Origin: Leptodactylus fallax
Taxonomy: Eukaryota; Chordata; Amphibia; Anura; Leptodactylidae
DNA length: 64,000 nucleotides
Direction of reading: 5' to 3'
Assembly: GCA_947044405.1 (NCBI GenBank)
Contig: CAMRHE010000459.1
Span: forward strand, 372,001-436,000
Made by a program: the position numbers and the translations under genes. Shown in pieces: positions 1-12,155 of this stretch. The stretch's first letter is position 1. Each line of letters starts with the position of its first letter. The notes under the pieces are model-generated. The model was not told the origin of the DNA. It was given only the letters and a program-made list of their open reading frames with translations, and did no database searches.

Positions 1-1087
1 GTACAGAGCACCATGGGATTAATATAATAATGTACAGCACCATGGGATTAATATAATAATGTACAGAGCACCAAGGGATTAATATAATAATGTACAGAGC
101 ACCATGGGATTAATATAATAATGTACAGCACCATGGGAGTAATATAATAATGTACAGAGCACCATGGGAGTAATATAATAATGTACAGCACCATGGAATT
201 AATATAATAATGTACAGCACCATGGAAGTAATATAATAATGTACAAAGCACCATGGGATTAATATAATAATGTACAGAGCACCATGGAATTAATATAATA
301 ATGTACAGAGCACCATGGGATTAATATAATAATGTACAGAGCACCATGGGATTAATATAATAATGTACAGCACCACGGGATTAATATAATAATGTACAGA
401 GCACCATGGGAATAACATAATAATGTACAGAGCACCATGGGATTAATATAATAATGTACAGAGCACCATGGGATTAATATAATAATGTACGAGCACCATG
501 GGATTAATATAATAATGTACAGAGCACCATGGGAATAACATAATAATGTACAGAGCACCATGGGATTAATATAATAATGTACAGAGCACCGTGGGATTAA
601 TATAATAATGTACAGAGCACCATGGGAATAACATAATAATGTACAGAGCACCATGGGATTAATATAATAATGTACAGAGCACCATGGAATTAATATAATA
701 ATGTACAGAGCACCATGGGATTAATATAATAATGTACAGAGCACCATGGGATTAATATAATAATGTACAGAGCACCATGGGAATAATATAATAATGTACA
801 GAGCACCATGGGATTAATATAATAATGTACAGAGCACCGTGGTAATATAATAATGTACAGCACCATGGGATTAATATAATAATGTACAGCACCATGGAAT
901 TAATATAATAATGTACAGAGCACCATGGGATTAATATAATAATGTACAGAGCACCATGGGATTAATATAATAATGTACAGAGCACCATGGGATTAATATA
1001 ATAATGTACAGAGCACCATGGGATTAATATAATAATGTACAGCGCCATGGGATTAATATAATAATATACAGATCACCATGGGATTAA
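1..1087. repeat. Minisatellite A array (29/31-bp units), block 1
   Basis: Head-to-tail array of a 31-bp AT-rich unit containing GCACCATGGGATTAATAT and ATAATGTACAGA, mixed with a 29-bp form that lacks one AG (GTACAGCACC instead of GTACAGAGCACC). Point variants such as GGAAT and GGAATAAC for GGGAT recur. Each unit carries a CCATGG site. The array enters from the left edge, so its full length is unknown. Short open frames here are translated repeat, not genes. Confidence 0.95.
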
Positions 1088-1452
1088 TGGTGCTATATAA
1101 ATAAATAAATAAATTATTATTAATAATAATAATAACCCACTAGACACAGGGATATTGTATATACAATAATCCACGGACACCAGGGATACAGTATATATAA
1201 TATTCCACTAGACACCAGGGATACAGTATATATAATAATCCACTGAACACCAGGGATACAGTATATATAATATTCCACTAGACACCAGGGATACAGTATA
1301 TATAGTAATCCACTAGACACAAGGGATACAGTAAATATAATAACCCACTAGACACCAGGGATACAGTATATATAATAATCCACTAGACACCAGGGATATA
1401 GTATATATAATAACCCAATAGACAAAGGGATACAGTATATATAATAACCCAC
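1088..1452. repeat. A/B junction and minisatellite B array, block 1
   Basis: A junction of AAAT and TAA microrepeats, beginning GGTGCTATATAAATAAAT, leads into about nine copies of a roughly 35-bp unit containing CCACTAGACACCAGGGATAC and AGTATATATAATAA. The same junction recurs at 2265, 3801 and 6006, always at the same A-to-B boundary. Confidence 0.92.
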
Positions 1453-2264
1453 TAGATACAATATAATATAATAATGTACAGAGCACCATGGGATTAATAT
1501 AATAATGTACAGAGCACCATGGGATTAATATAATAATGTACAGAGCACCATGGGATTAATATAATAATGTACAGAGCACCATGGGAATAATATAATAATG
1601 TACAGAGCACCATGGGATTAATATAATAATGTACAGAGCACCATGGGATTAATATAATACTGTACGAGCACCATGGGATTAATATAATAATGTACAGAGC
1701 ACCATGGGATTAATATAATAATGTACAGAGCACCATGGGATTAATATAATAATGTACAGAGCACCATGGGATTAATATAATAATGTACAGCACCATGGGA
1801 TTAATATAATAATGTACAGAGCACCATGGGATTAATATAATAATGTACAGCACCATGGGATTAATATAATAATGTACAGCACCATGGGATTAATATAATA
1901 ATGTACAGAGCACCATGGGATTAATATAATAATGTACAGAGCACCATGGGATTAATATAATAATGTACAGAGCACCATGGGAATAACATAATAATGTACA
2001 GAGCACCATGGGATTAATATAATAATGTACAGAGCACCATGGAATTAATATAATAATGTACAGAGCACCATGGGATTAATATGATAATGTACAGAGCACC
2101 ATGGGATTAATATAATAATGTACAGAGCACCATGGGAATAATATAATAATGTACAGCACCATGGAATTAATATAATAATGTACAGAGCACCATGGGATTA
2201 ATATAATAATGTACAGAGCACCATGGAATTAATATAATAATATACAGATCACCATGGGATTAAT
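1453..2264. repeat. Minisatellite A array, block 2
   Basis: About 27 more copies of the 29/31-bp unit, ending in a diagnostic variant unit with ATATACAGATCACCATGGG that precedes the A/B junction in every block. Confidence 0.93.
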
Positions 2265-2709
2265 GGTGCTATATAAATAAATAAATAAATTATTATTAAT
2301 AATAATAATAACCCACTAGACACAGGGATATTGTATATACAATAATCCACTGGACACCAGGGATACAGTATATATAATATTCCACTAGACACCAGGGATA
2401 CAGTATATATAATAATCCACTAGACACAAGGGATACAGTATATATAATAATCCACTAAACACCAGGGATACAGTATATATAATAATCCACTAGACACCAG
2501 GGATACAGTATATATAATAATCCACTAGACACAAGGGATACAGTAAATATAATAACCCACTAGACACAGGGATATTGTATATATAATAACCTACTGGACA
2601 TCAGGTATACAGTATATATAATAACCCACTAGACACCAGGGATATAGTATATATAATAACCCAATAGACACCAGGGATACAGTATATATAATAACCCACT
2701 AGACACAAT
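2265..2709. repeat. A/B junction and minisatellite B array, block 2
   Basis: Junction sequence followed by about eleven B units of roughly 35 bp. Individual units differ by changes such as ACACAAGGG for ACACCAGGG, and the same variants appear in the same order in the next block. Confidence 0.92.
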
Positions 2710-2991
2710 ATAATATAATAATGTACAGAGCACCATGGGATTAATATAATAATGTACAGAGCACCACGGAAATAATATAATAATGTAGAGAGCACCATGG
2801 GATTAATATAATAATGTACAGAGCACCATGGAATTAATATAATAATGTACAGAGCACCATGGAATTAATATAATATTGTACAGAGCACCATGGAATTAAT
2901 ATAATATTGTACTGTGCACCCTGGCAATAATATAATAATATACAGAGCACCATGGAATTAATATAATATTGCACAGAGCACCATGAGATTA

Positions 2992-2996
<5 letters not shown>
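2710..2996. repeat. Divergent minisatellite A units
   Basis: About nine A units with more substitutions than elsewhere (ATATTGTACAGA, a CTGTGCACCCTGGCAATA unit, a CATGAGATTAATAG unit). They decay into the AT tract that follows. Confidence 0.88.
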
Positions 2997-3059
<63 letters not shown>

Positions 3060-3199
3060 CTACTACTATTGCTAATAATAATAATATATAATAACCCACT
3101 AAACACTAGAGATATAATATATATACTGTGCCATTTGGTCACTGTTGGTATTGTGTTTGTTTTGTATATTTTGTGTACCGTATGCAAACCCTCACATGT
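2997..3199. repeat. (AT)n tract and short non-repeat spacer
   Basis: About 50 bp of AT dinucleotide, then AAATAAATACTACTACTAT, a single degenerate B-like unit, and about 80 bp of non-repeat sequence including TTGGTCACTGTTGGTATTGT. The spacer recurs once, at about 4665-4735, inside the 1,536-bp duplication. I see no gene in it. Confidence 0.85.
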
Positions 3200-3800
3200 A
3201 AAGCACCATGGAATTAATATAATAATGTACAGACTAATGTACAGAGCACCATGGGATTAATATAATAATGTACTGTACAAAGCACCATGGGATTAATATA
3301 ATAATGTACAGAGCACCATGGGATTAATATAATAATGTACAGAGCACCATGGGATTAATATAATAATGTACAGCACCATGGAATTAATATAATAATGTAC
3401 AGAGCACCATGGAATTAATATAATAATGTACAGACTAATGTACAGAGCACCATGGGATTAATATAATAATGTACAGAGCACCATGGGATTAATATAATAC
3501 TGTACAGCGCCATGGGATTAATATAATAATGTACAGAGCACCATGGGATTAATATAATAATGTACAGAGCACCATGGAATTAATATAATAATGTACAGAG
3601 CACCATGGGATTAATATAGATAATGTACAGAGCACCATGGGATTAATATAATAATGTACAGAGCACCATGGGAATAATATAATAATGTACAGCACCATGG
3701 AATTAATATAATAATGTACAGAGCACCATGGGATTAATATAATAATGTACAGAGCACCATGGAATTAATATAATAATATACAGATCACCATGGGATTAAT
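3200..3800. repeat. Minisatellite A array, block 3
   Basis: Roughly 20 A units, including two carrying an extra GACTAATGTACAGA insertion at about 3228 and 3433. The same insertions recur at about 4768 and 4971. Confidence 0.92.
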
Positions 3801-4245
3801 GGTGCTATATAAATAAATAAATAAATTATTATTAATAATAATAATAACCCACTAGACACAGGGATATTGTATATACAATAATCCACTGGACACCAGGGAT
3901 ACAGTATATATAATATTCCACTAGACACCAGGGATACAGTATATATAATAATCCACTAGACACAAGGGATACAGTATATATAATAATCCACTAAACACCA
4001 GGGATACAGTATATATAATAATCCACTAGACACCAGGGATACAGTATATATAATAATCCACTAGACACAAGGGATACAGTAAATATAATAACCCACTAGA
4101 CACAGGGATATTGTATATATAATAACCTACTGGACATCAGGTATACAGTATATATAATAACCCACTAGACACCAGGGATATAGTATATATAATAACCCAA
4201 TAGACACCAGGGATACAGTATATATAATAACCCACTAGACACAAT
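3801..4245. repeat. A/B junction and minisatellite B array, block 3
   Basis: Near-identical copy of 2265-2709, shifted by 1,536 bp. Confidence 0.92.
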
Positions 4246-4530
4246 ATAATATAATAATGTACAGAGCACCATGGGATTAATATAATAATGTACAGAGCAC
4301 CACGGAAATAATATAATAATGTAGAGAGCACCATGGGATTAATATAATAATGTACAGAGCACCATGGAATTAATATAATAATGTACAGAGCACCATGGAA
4401 TTAATATAATATTGTACAGAGCACCATGGAATTAATATAATATTGTACTGTGCACCCTGGCAATAATATAATAATATACAGAGCACCATGGAATTAATAT
4501 AATATTGCACAGAGCACCATGAGATTAATA

Positions 4531-4572
<42 letters not shown>

Positions 4573-4735
4573 TATATATATATATATATAAATAAATACT
4601 ACTACTATTACTAATAATAATAATATATAATAACCCACTAAACACTAGAGATATAATATATATACTGTGCCATTTGGTCACTGTTGGTATTGTGTTTGTT
4701 TTGTATATTTTGTGTACCGTATGCAAACCCTCACA
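4246..4735. repeat. Divergent A units, (AT)n tract and spacer, second copy
   Basis: Second copy of 2710-3199. The AT tract differs in length and carries an ATACAGTATATA interruption. The non-repeat spacer is preserved. Confidence 0.88.
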
Positions 4736-6005
4736 TGTAAAGCACCATGGAATTAATATAATAATGTACAGACTAATGTACAGAGCACCATGGGATTAAT
4801 ATAATAATGTACTGTACAAAGCACCATGGGATTAATATAATAATGTACAGAGCACCATGGGATTAATATAATAATGTACAGAGCACCATGGGATTAATAT
4901 AATAATGTACAGCACCATGGAATTAATATAATAATGTACAGAGCACCATGGAATTAATATAATAATGTACAGACTAATGTACAGAGCACCATGGGATTAA
5001 TATAATAATGTACAGAGCACCATGGGATTAATATAATAATGTACAGCGCCATGGGATTAATATAATAATGTACAGAGCACCATGGAATTAATATAATACT
5101 GTACAGCACCATGGGATTAATATAATAATGTACAGCACCATGGGATTAATATAATAATGTACAGAGCACCATGGGATTAATATAATAATGTACAGAGCAC
5201 CATGGGATTAATATAATAATGTACAGCACCATGGGATTAATATAATAATGTACAGAGCACCATGGAATTAATATAATAATGTACAGAGCACCATGGGATT
5301 AATATAATAATGTACAAAGCACCATGGGATTAATATAATAATGTACAGAGCACCATGGGATTAATATAATAATGTACAGAGCACCATGGGATTAATATAA
5401 TAATGTACAACATATGGAATTAATATAATAATGTACAGAGCACCATGGGATTAATATAATAATGTACAGAGCACCATGGAATTAATATAATAATGTACAG
5501 AGCACCATGGGATTAATATAATAATGTACAGAGCACCATGGGATTAATATAATAATGTACAGAGCACCATGGGAATAATATAATAATGTACAGAGCACCA
5601 TGGAATTAATATAATAATGTACAGCACCATGGGATTAATATAATAATGTACAGAGCACCATGGGATTAATATAGTAATGTACAGAGCACCATGGGATTAA
5701 TATAATAATGTACAGCACCATGGGATTAATATAATAATGTACAGAGCACCATGGGATTAATATAATAATGTACAGAGCACCATGGGATTAATATAATAAT
5801 GTACAGAGCACCATGGGAATAATATAATAATGTACAGCACCATGGGATTAATATAATAATGTACAGAGCACCATGGGATTAATATAATAATGTACAGCAC
5901 CATGGGATTAATATAATAATGTACAGAGCACCATGGGATTAATATAATAATGTACAGAGCACCATGGAATTAATATAATAATATACAGATCACCATGGGA
6001 TTAAT
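4736..6005. repeat. Minisatellite A array, block 4
   Basis: About 41 A units, mixing 29- and 31-bp forms, ending with the same ATACAGATCACC variant that precedes each A/B junction. One unit at about 5410 has a short internal deletion (TACAACATATGG). Confidence 0.93.
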
Positions 6006-6109
6006 GGTGCTATATAAATAAATAAATAAATTATTATTAATAATAATAACAACCCACTAGACACCAGGGATACAGTATATATAATAACACATTAGACACC
6101 AAGGATACA

Positions 6110-6150
<41 letters not shown>
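6006..6150. repeat. Last A/B junction, short B array and (TA)n tract
   Basis: Junction, two B units, then about 35 bp of TA dinucleotide ending near AAATAAACCATAGAG. This is the right-hand end of the first repeat domain and the start of non-repetitive DNA. Confidence 0.9.
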
Positions 6151-6155
<5 letters not shown>

Positions 6156-6909
6156 AACCATAGAGAGACTGATGGGGACAACAGGGGAAACACTAATGGG
6201 GGAAAAGAGATGGATAGGGCTAAAGATTTTAGAATGAGTATGAAGGGTAACGTTTCCCACATGAGGGGTTAATAGATCCCATTCTTGTTCCGTCACTAGG
6301 GGGTCAGTTTTTTGCCTCTGTCCTTTGAACTGTGACCCCCGTTAGCTATTATTGAGCTGATTTTGGGTCCACAAATATACATTTTTCTGGGTTCCTGGCC
6401 CTGGCCTGGACATCCTGCCTGGCGGTCACTGCCGTCATCAGAGTCAGATCAGCATCAATCCTGACTCTCTTCTGCCACCTTGTGGTGCACTACAGGTACT
6501 GCTTGTTATGTCCTAGAAGACAGCTATGCTGCACTCACACCAAGGGCGACATGGGGGCTGCAAGGAGAAACTATGGAGGGTAGTGGGTTGGGTAAAGGAG
6601 CAAGCACATGGCTCTGCAGCTGGCAGGGCGGGGCGACTGTTGTGTCCGGAGGTAAGTATCACACTAACCACAGGCTTTATGTCACTGGAGGACCCCTGGG
6701 AAACATGAAGGATGTCTGGCGGGGGAGCAGGTGGAGGTCACCATCCCTGCTGATTTCCCTATTTTATATTAGGGTTCTCCTGAGCCCTGTTGTCTCCCTG
6801 GGGTGCGATCACTGAGGAATCAGGAAGACGTCTCCTCCATTATAAGAAGAAGATTGTGACATTTCCTGCTGACTGTCGTCTGCGAGAAAGGAGAAGTGAT
6901 GCGAGGACG
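6151..6909 (+). other. Non-repetitive 5' flank and 5' UTR of the receptor gene
   Basis: About 760 bp of mixed-composition DNA between the satellites and the first coding exon. I recognise no gene in it. Open frames at 6480-6815 and 6526-6708 show no domain or signal peptide. The promoter and 5' UTR of the gene at 6910 should lie here, but the transcription start cannot be fixed from sequence alone. Confidence 0.6.
6761..6770 (+). promoter_or_regulatory. Possible TATA-like element
   Basis: ATTTTATATT lies about 140 bp upstream of the signal-peptide ATG on the coding strand. The position is plausible for a core promoter with a roughly 110-base 5' UTR. Such AT strings occur by chance, so this is weak. 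Confidence 0.22.
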
Positions 6910-6964
6910 ATGGCGAACGCTGCACTCACCCTCACCCTCATCCTGGGGCCCTGTCTGACACATG
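6910..6964 (+). CDS. Exon 1: signal peptide of the ITAM receptor
   Basis: Starts at the first ATG of this frame, in a good initiation context (A at -3, G at +4). It encodes MANAALTLTLILGPCLTH, with a hydrophobic core (ALTLTLILGPCL) typical of a cleaved secretory signal. The next base belongs to a split codon. The exon ends at a clean donor, CATG|GTAACG, in phase 1. Joining it to the acceptor at 12155 completes an Ala codon, giving THA-C at a plausible signal-peptidase site. The frame is open for about 40 codons upstream, but with no ATG. Without the downstream exon this piece would be unconvincing; the phase match supports it. Confidence 0.72.
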
Positions 6965-7019
6965 GTAACGTATACACAGCTGCATCACAGCGCCATTGCT
7001 CAGGGATTGCTAAGAGTAC

Positions 7020-10000
7020 AGCCAGGGACCAAATTGGACCAGAGCCAGGGGCAAGCAAAAACCAGAGCAAGGGGCACAAACACTAGCACCAGGGGCCAAC
7101 ATAGACCTGAGCCAGGGGCCTGAAGACCCCAAAGTAAGTGTGACTGAGACAGGAACCAGAGGCTGAAAAAGGAAAAGAGTCAGGGCAGAAGAGACTGGAG
7201 CTAGGGGACAACTGAGACCAGAGTCAGGGCAGAAGAGACTAGAGCTAGGGGACAACTGAGACCAGAGTCAGGGCAGAAGAGACTGGAGCTAGGGGACAAC
7301 TGAGACCAAAGTCAGGGCAGAAGACAATAGAGCTAGGGGCCAACTGAGACCAGAGTCAGGAGCAGAAGAGACTAGAGCTAGGGGCCAACTGAGACCAGAG
7401 TCAGGGACAGAAGAGACTGGAGCTAGGGGCCAACTGAGACAAGAGTCAGGGGCAGAAGAGACTGGACGTAGGGGCCAACTGAGTCCAGAGTGAGGGCAGA
7501 AGAGACTGGAGCTAGGGGCCAACTGAGACCAGAGTCAGGGGCAGAAGAGACTGGAGATAGGGGACAACTGAGACCAGAGTCAGGGGCAGAAGAGACTAGA
7601 GCTAGGAGCCAACTGAGACCAGAGTCAGGGGCAGAAGAGACTGGAGCTAGGGGCCAACTGAGACCAGAGTCAGGGCAGAAGAGACTAGAACTAGGGGCCA
7701 ACTGAGACCAGAGTCAGGGCAGAAGAGACTAGCGCTAGGGGCCAACTGAGACCAGAGACACGGGCAGAAGAGACTGGAGCTAGGGGGCCAACTGAGACCA
7801 GAGTCAGAGGCAGAAGAGACTAGAGCTAGGACCAACTGAGACCAGAGTCAGGAGCAGAAGAGACAAAAGCCAGGGGCCAACTGAGACCAGAGTCAGGGCA
7901 GAAGAGACTAGCGCTAGGGGCCAACTGAGACCAGAGACACGGGCAGAAGAGACTGGAGCTAGGGGCCAACTGAGACCAGAGTCAGGGGCAGAAGAGACTA
8001 GAGCTAGGGGCCAACTGAGACCAGAGTCAGGGGCAGAAGAGACTAGCGCTAGGGGCCAACTGAGACCAGAGACACGGGCAGAAGAGACTGGAGCTAGCGG
8101 CCAACTGAGACCAGAGTCAGGGGCAGAAGAGACTAGAGCTAGGAGCCAACTGAGACCAGAGTCAGGGCAGAAGAGACTAGAGCTAGGGGCCAACTGAGAC
8201 CAGAGTCAGGGCAGAAGAGACTAGAGCTAGGGGCCAACTGAGACCAGAGTCAGGGCAGAAGAGACTAGCCCTAGGGGCCAACTGAGACCAGAGTCAGGGC
8301 AGAAGAGACTGGAGGTAGGGGCCAACTGAGACCAGAGTCAGGGGCAGAAGAGACTAGAGCTAGGAGCCAACTGAGACTAGAGTCAGGGGCAGAAGAGACT
8401 AGAGCCAGGGGCCAACTGAGACCAGAGTCAGGGCAGAAGAGACTAGCGCTAGGGGCCAACTGAGACCAGAGACACGGGCAGAAGAGACTGGAGCTAGGGG
8501 CCAACTGAGACCAGAGTCAGGGGCAGAAGAGACTAGAGCTAGGGGCCAACTGAGACCAGAGTCAGGGGCCATATCAGACTGGAGGTAGGGGCCAAATGAG
8601 ACCAGAGTCAGGGCAGAAGAGACTAGAGCTAGGGGCCAACTGAGACCAGAGTCAGGGGCAGAAGATACTGGAGCTAGATGCCAACTGAGACCAGAGACAC
8701 GGGCAGAAGAGACTGGAGCTAGGGGCCAACTGAGACCAGAGTCAGGGGCAGAAGAGACTAGCGCTAGGGGCCAACTGAGACCAGAGTCAGGGCAGAAGAG
8801 ACTACAGCTAGGGGCCAACTGAGACCAGAGTCAGGGGCAGAAGATACTAGAGCTAGGGGCCAACTGAGACCAGAGTCAGGGCAGAAGAGACTAGAGCTAG
8901 GGGCCAACTGAGACCAGAGTCAGGGCAGAAGAGACTGGAGCTAGGGGCCAACTGAGACCAGAGTCAGGGCAGAAGAGACTAGAGCTAGGGGCCAACTGAG
9001 ACCAGAGTCAGGGGCAGAAGAGACTGGAGCTAGGGGACAACTGAGACCAGAGTCAGGGGCAGAAGAGACTAGAGCTAGGGGCCAACTGAGACCAGAGTCA
9101 GGGCAGAAGAGACTAGAGCTAGGGGCCAACTGAGACCAGAGTCAGGGCAGAGGAGACTAGAGCTAGGGGTCAACTGAGACCAGAGTAAGGGTAGAAGAGA
9201 CTAGAGCTAGGGGCCAACGGAGACCAGAGTCAGGGGCAGAAGAGACTATAGCTAGGGGCCAACTGAAACAAGAGTCAGGGCAGAAGAGACTGGAGCTAAG
9301 GGCCAACTGAGACCAAAGTCAGGGCCAGAAGAGATTAGAGCTATGGGGCCAACTGAGACCAGAGTCAGGGCCAGAAGAGACTGGAGGTAGGGGCCAACTG
9401 AGAACAGAGTCAGGGGCAGAAGAGACTACAGCTAGGGGCCAACTGAGACCACAGTCAGGGCAGAAGAGACTAGAGCTAGGGGCCAACTGAGACCAGAGTC
9501 AGGGGCAGAAGAAACTAAAGCTAGGGGCCAACTGAGACCAGAGTCAGGGCCAGAAGAGACTGGAGCTAGGGGCCAACTGAGACCAGAGTCAGGGCAGAAG
9601 AGACTAAAGCTAGGGGCCAACTGAGATCAGAGTCAGGGGCAGAAAAGACTAAAGCTAGGGGCCAACTGAGACAAGAGTCAGGGCAGAAGAGACTAGAGCT
9701 AGGGGCCAACTGAGACCAGAGTCAGGGCAGAAGAGACTGGAGCTAGGGGACAACTGAGACCAGAGTCAGGGCAGAAGAGACTAAAGCTAGGGGCCAACTG
9801 AGACCAGAGTCAGGGCAGAAGAGACTGGAGGTAGGGGCCAACTGAGACCAAAGTCAGGGCAGAAGAGACTAAAGCTAGGGGCCAACTGAGACCAGAGTCA
9901 GGGCAGAAGAGACTAGAGCTAGGGGCCAACTGAGACCAGAGTTAGGGCAGAAGAGACTAGAGCTAGGGGTCAACTGAGACCAGAGTCAGGGCAGAAGAGA

Positions 10001-11036
10001 CTAGAGCTAGGGGCCAACTGAGACCAGAGTCAGGGGCAGAAGAGACTACAGCTAGGGGCCAACTGAAACAAGAGTCAGGGCAGAAGAGACTGGAGCTAAG
10101 GGCCAACTGAGTCCAGAGTCAGGGCCAGAAGAGATTAGAGCTATGGGGCCAACTGCCGGTCAGGGGGGGGGGGTGAGACCAGAGTCAGAGGCAGAAGAGA
10201 CTACAGCTAGGGGCCAACTGAGACCAGAGTCAGGGCAGAAGAGACTAGAGCTAGGGGCCATCTGAGACCAGAGTCAGGGGCAGAAGAGACTAGATCTAGG
10301 GGCCAACTGAGACCAGAGTCAGGGCCAGAAGAGACTGGAGCTAGGGGCCAACTGAGACCAGAGTCAGGGCAGAAGAGACTAAAGCTAGGGGCCAACTGAG
10401 ACCAGAGTCAGGGGCAGAAGAGACTAAAGCTAGGGGCCAACTGAGACCAGAGTTAGGGCAGAAGAGACTAGAGCTAGGGGCCAACTGAGACCAGAGTCAG
10501 GGCAGAAGAGACTGGAGCTAGGGGCCAACTGAGACCAGAGTCAGGGTATAAGAGACTAAAGCTAGGGGCCAACTGAGACCAAAGTCATGGCAGAAGAGAC
10601 TAAAGCTAGGGGCCAACTGAGACCAGAGTCAGGGCAGAAGAGACTAGAGCTAGGGGTCAACTGAGACCAGAGTCAGGGCAGAAGAGACTAGAGCTAGGGG
10701 CCAACTGAGACCAGAGTCAGGGGCAGAAGAGACTAAAGCTAGGGGCCAACTGAGACCAGAGTCAGGGCAGAAGAGACTGGAGCTAGGGGCCAACTGAGAC
10801 CAGAGTCAGGGCAGAAGAGACTGGAGCTAGGGGCCAACTGAGACCAGAGTCAGGGCCAGAAGAGACTAGAGCTTGGGACCAACTGAGACCAGAGTCAGGG
10901 GCAGAAGAGACTGGAGCTAGGAGCCAATAGAGAGACCAGAAGCAGCGGCCAGAAAAGACCAAAGTCAGGGATACTGAGACTAGAATAAGGGGACAAAGGA
11001 AACCAGAGCCAGGGGCCAGAAGAGGCCAGAGCTATA
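7020..11036. repeat. 44-bp intronic minisatellite (intron 1)
   Basis: About 90 copies (length divided by unit) of a 44/45-bp purine-rich unit containing GAGACCAGAGTCAGGGCAGA and AGAGCTAGGGGCCAACT. The 45-bp form has GTCAGGGGCAG. The first 150 bp (7020-7170) and last 100 bp are degenerate. On the minus strand it yields proline/serine-rich shadow open frames (SSLFCPDSGLSWPLAPV) of up to 139 codons, which are not genes. The array begins about 55 bp after the exon 1 donor. Confidence 0.95.
9225..10400. repeat. Internal duplication inside the 44-bp array, with a poly-G scar
   Basis: A run of rare variant units (ACTGAAACAAGAGT, GAGCTAAGGGCC, AGAGATTAGAGCTATGGGG) at about 9260-9355 recurs in the same order at about 10060-10155, offset about 800 bp. 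After a break at 10153-10175 the offset becomes 775. The break contains CGGTCAGG followed by a run of ten or more G and replaces part of one unit. Confidence 0.8.
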
Positions 11037-11248
11037 CTCCATTCTTCCTCCAGCTTTTGGGGAAAAATGGTTATAAGCACGGAAAAAGAGTTCACATTAC
11101 CTCAGACACAAGGCAATCTCACCCATAATGACCGGTAAGAAGCCCCGATGGCAAGGGACAGCCAAGCATGAGGAACTGTAGGTTAGAGGTCACTGATAAC
11201 TCCTCAACAGTATAACAAGTCCAGGCAAAAAGAGAAGGTGCTAATTTT
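11037..11248. other. Intron 1, non-repeat segment
   Basis: About 210 bp of unremarkable intronic sequence between two tandem arrays. I see no exon or RNA gene in it. Confidence 0.6.
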
Positions 11249-11643
11249 GTGGGGAGATGTTAGAGAGATGGGGTGTCAGACAGATTAGATAGATAAGGTC
11301 TCAGACAGCCAGATTGAGAAAGATAGGAAATATTACACCGATAATACAATGTGAGAAGAAATTAGAGATAGGATTATCTCGGGCAGTCAGAGTGAGAGAG
11401 ATAGGAAATGATACACAGATAATACAGTGTGGGGAGAGAGATGAGGTGTCAGGCAGACTGAGAGCGATAGGAAATACTACACAGATAATGTAGTGTGGGG
11501 AGAGATTAGAGAGATGGGGTGTCAGACAGACTGAGAATAGGAAATACTACACAGATAATATAGTGTGGGGAGAGATTAGAGAGATGGGGTGTCAGACAGA
11601 CTGAGAGCAATAGGAAATACTACACAGATAATGTAGTGTGGGG
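11249..11643. repeat. About 73-bp tandem repeat (intron 1)
   Basis: Five to six diverged copies of a unit containing GTGTGGGGAGAGATTAGAGA, GGGGTGTCAGACAGACTGAG and AGGAAATACTACACAGATAA. The last three copies are the most alike and the first two are degraded. Confidence 0.85.
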
Positions 11644-12155
11644 ATACTGGGGAATAGTGGATTTAGGACTGGAGAAGAAGAATTAGACTAAATAATATAA
11701 TCGATAAGAGACTGCGTTAAAGGCCTCTGTCTATCCTCACAACACTAATAGACCAGCCAGCAGAGCATTGTATGCAGGGACATTGGCCCAGATGTTTCAA
11801 CAGTCAGACAGTGTAGATTTAGACAGGCAGTCTGATACTACACCAGATTTATCACAGTGACTGATGCTGGATAATAAATCTGCCATGTCTGTACACTGTC
11901 TACACTATATTTATATCAAAATTCAATAGCGGATCTCCTTCACGGCGTCCAGGGTTTGTTTTTGGGCGTCTTCCAGTCTTTTACAGTCACCTGGGTAACA
12001 TTAACCCTAGGGGAGCACCGAGACCTGTGATTGGTCTTTAGCAATGACTTGGGGCACATAGGCATCATGAAGCCCCAGAGTTTGGTGTAGCAGGGCAGAG
12101 GGACGTACACCTGAGGATTAGTTTTGGTGACCCTTCTCGCCCATGTCTCTTTCAG
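11644..12155. other. Intron 1, 3' segment up to the Ig exon acceptor
   Basis: About 510 bp without tandem repeats. It ends in CCATGTCTCTTTCAG, a good polypyrimidine tract and 3' splice site. I see no coding exon in it. Confidence 0.6.
11844..11882. repeat. Small inverted repeat, possible interspersed-repeat remnant
   Basis: CAGATTTAT and ATAAATCTG form a perfect 9-bp inverted repeat around a 21-base loop. The surrounding sequence (AGACAGTGTAGATTTAGACA) reads like part of an old interspersed repeat, but I cannot name a family. Confidence 0.35.

Larger units (their letters stand above)
2040..5110. repeat. 1,536-bp tandem duplication of a compound A-B-A block
   Basis: Two adjacent copies, roughly 2040-3575 and 3576-5110, share the same order: A units, junction, B units, divergent A units, an AT tract, a non-repeat spacer and A units. 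Landmarks are offset by exactly 1,536 bp (junction 2265 and 3801; a 65-codon shadow open frame at 2601 and 4137). The clearest difference is the length and interruption of the AT tract. The outer edges are approximate because they fall inside A arrays. Confidence 0.9.

Noticed and set aside
48..4726. Short open frames with YIIILIPWCS repeats in the first 6 kb
   Set aside because: Translated A and B minisatellite units.
6480..7086. Open frames upstream of and over exon 1
   Set aside because: Apart from the signal-peptide segment at 6910-6964 they show no domain. The 6790-7086 frame simply includes exon 1 and runs into the intron.
7010..10395. Many minus-strand open frames rich in SSLFCPDSGLSWPL
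   Set aside because: Translated 44-bp intronic minisatellite; position and length follow the unit, not a gene.
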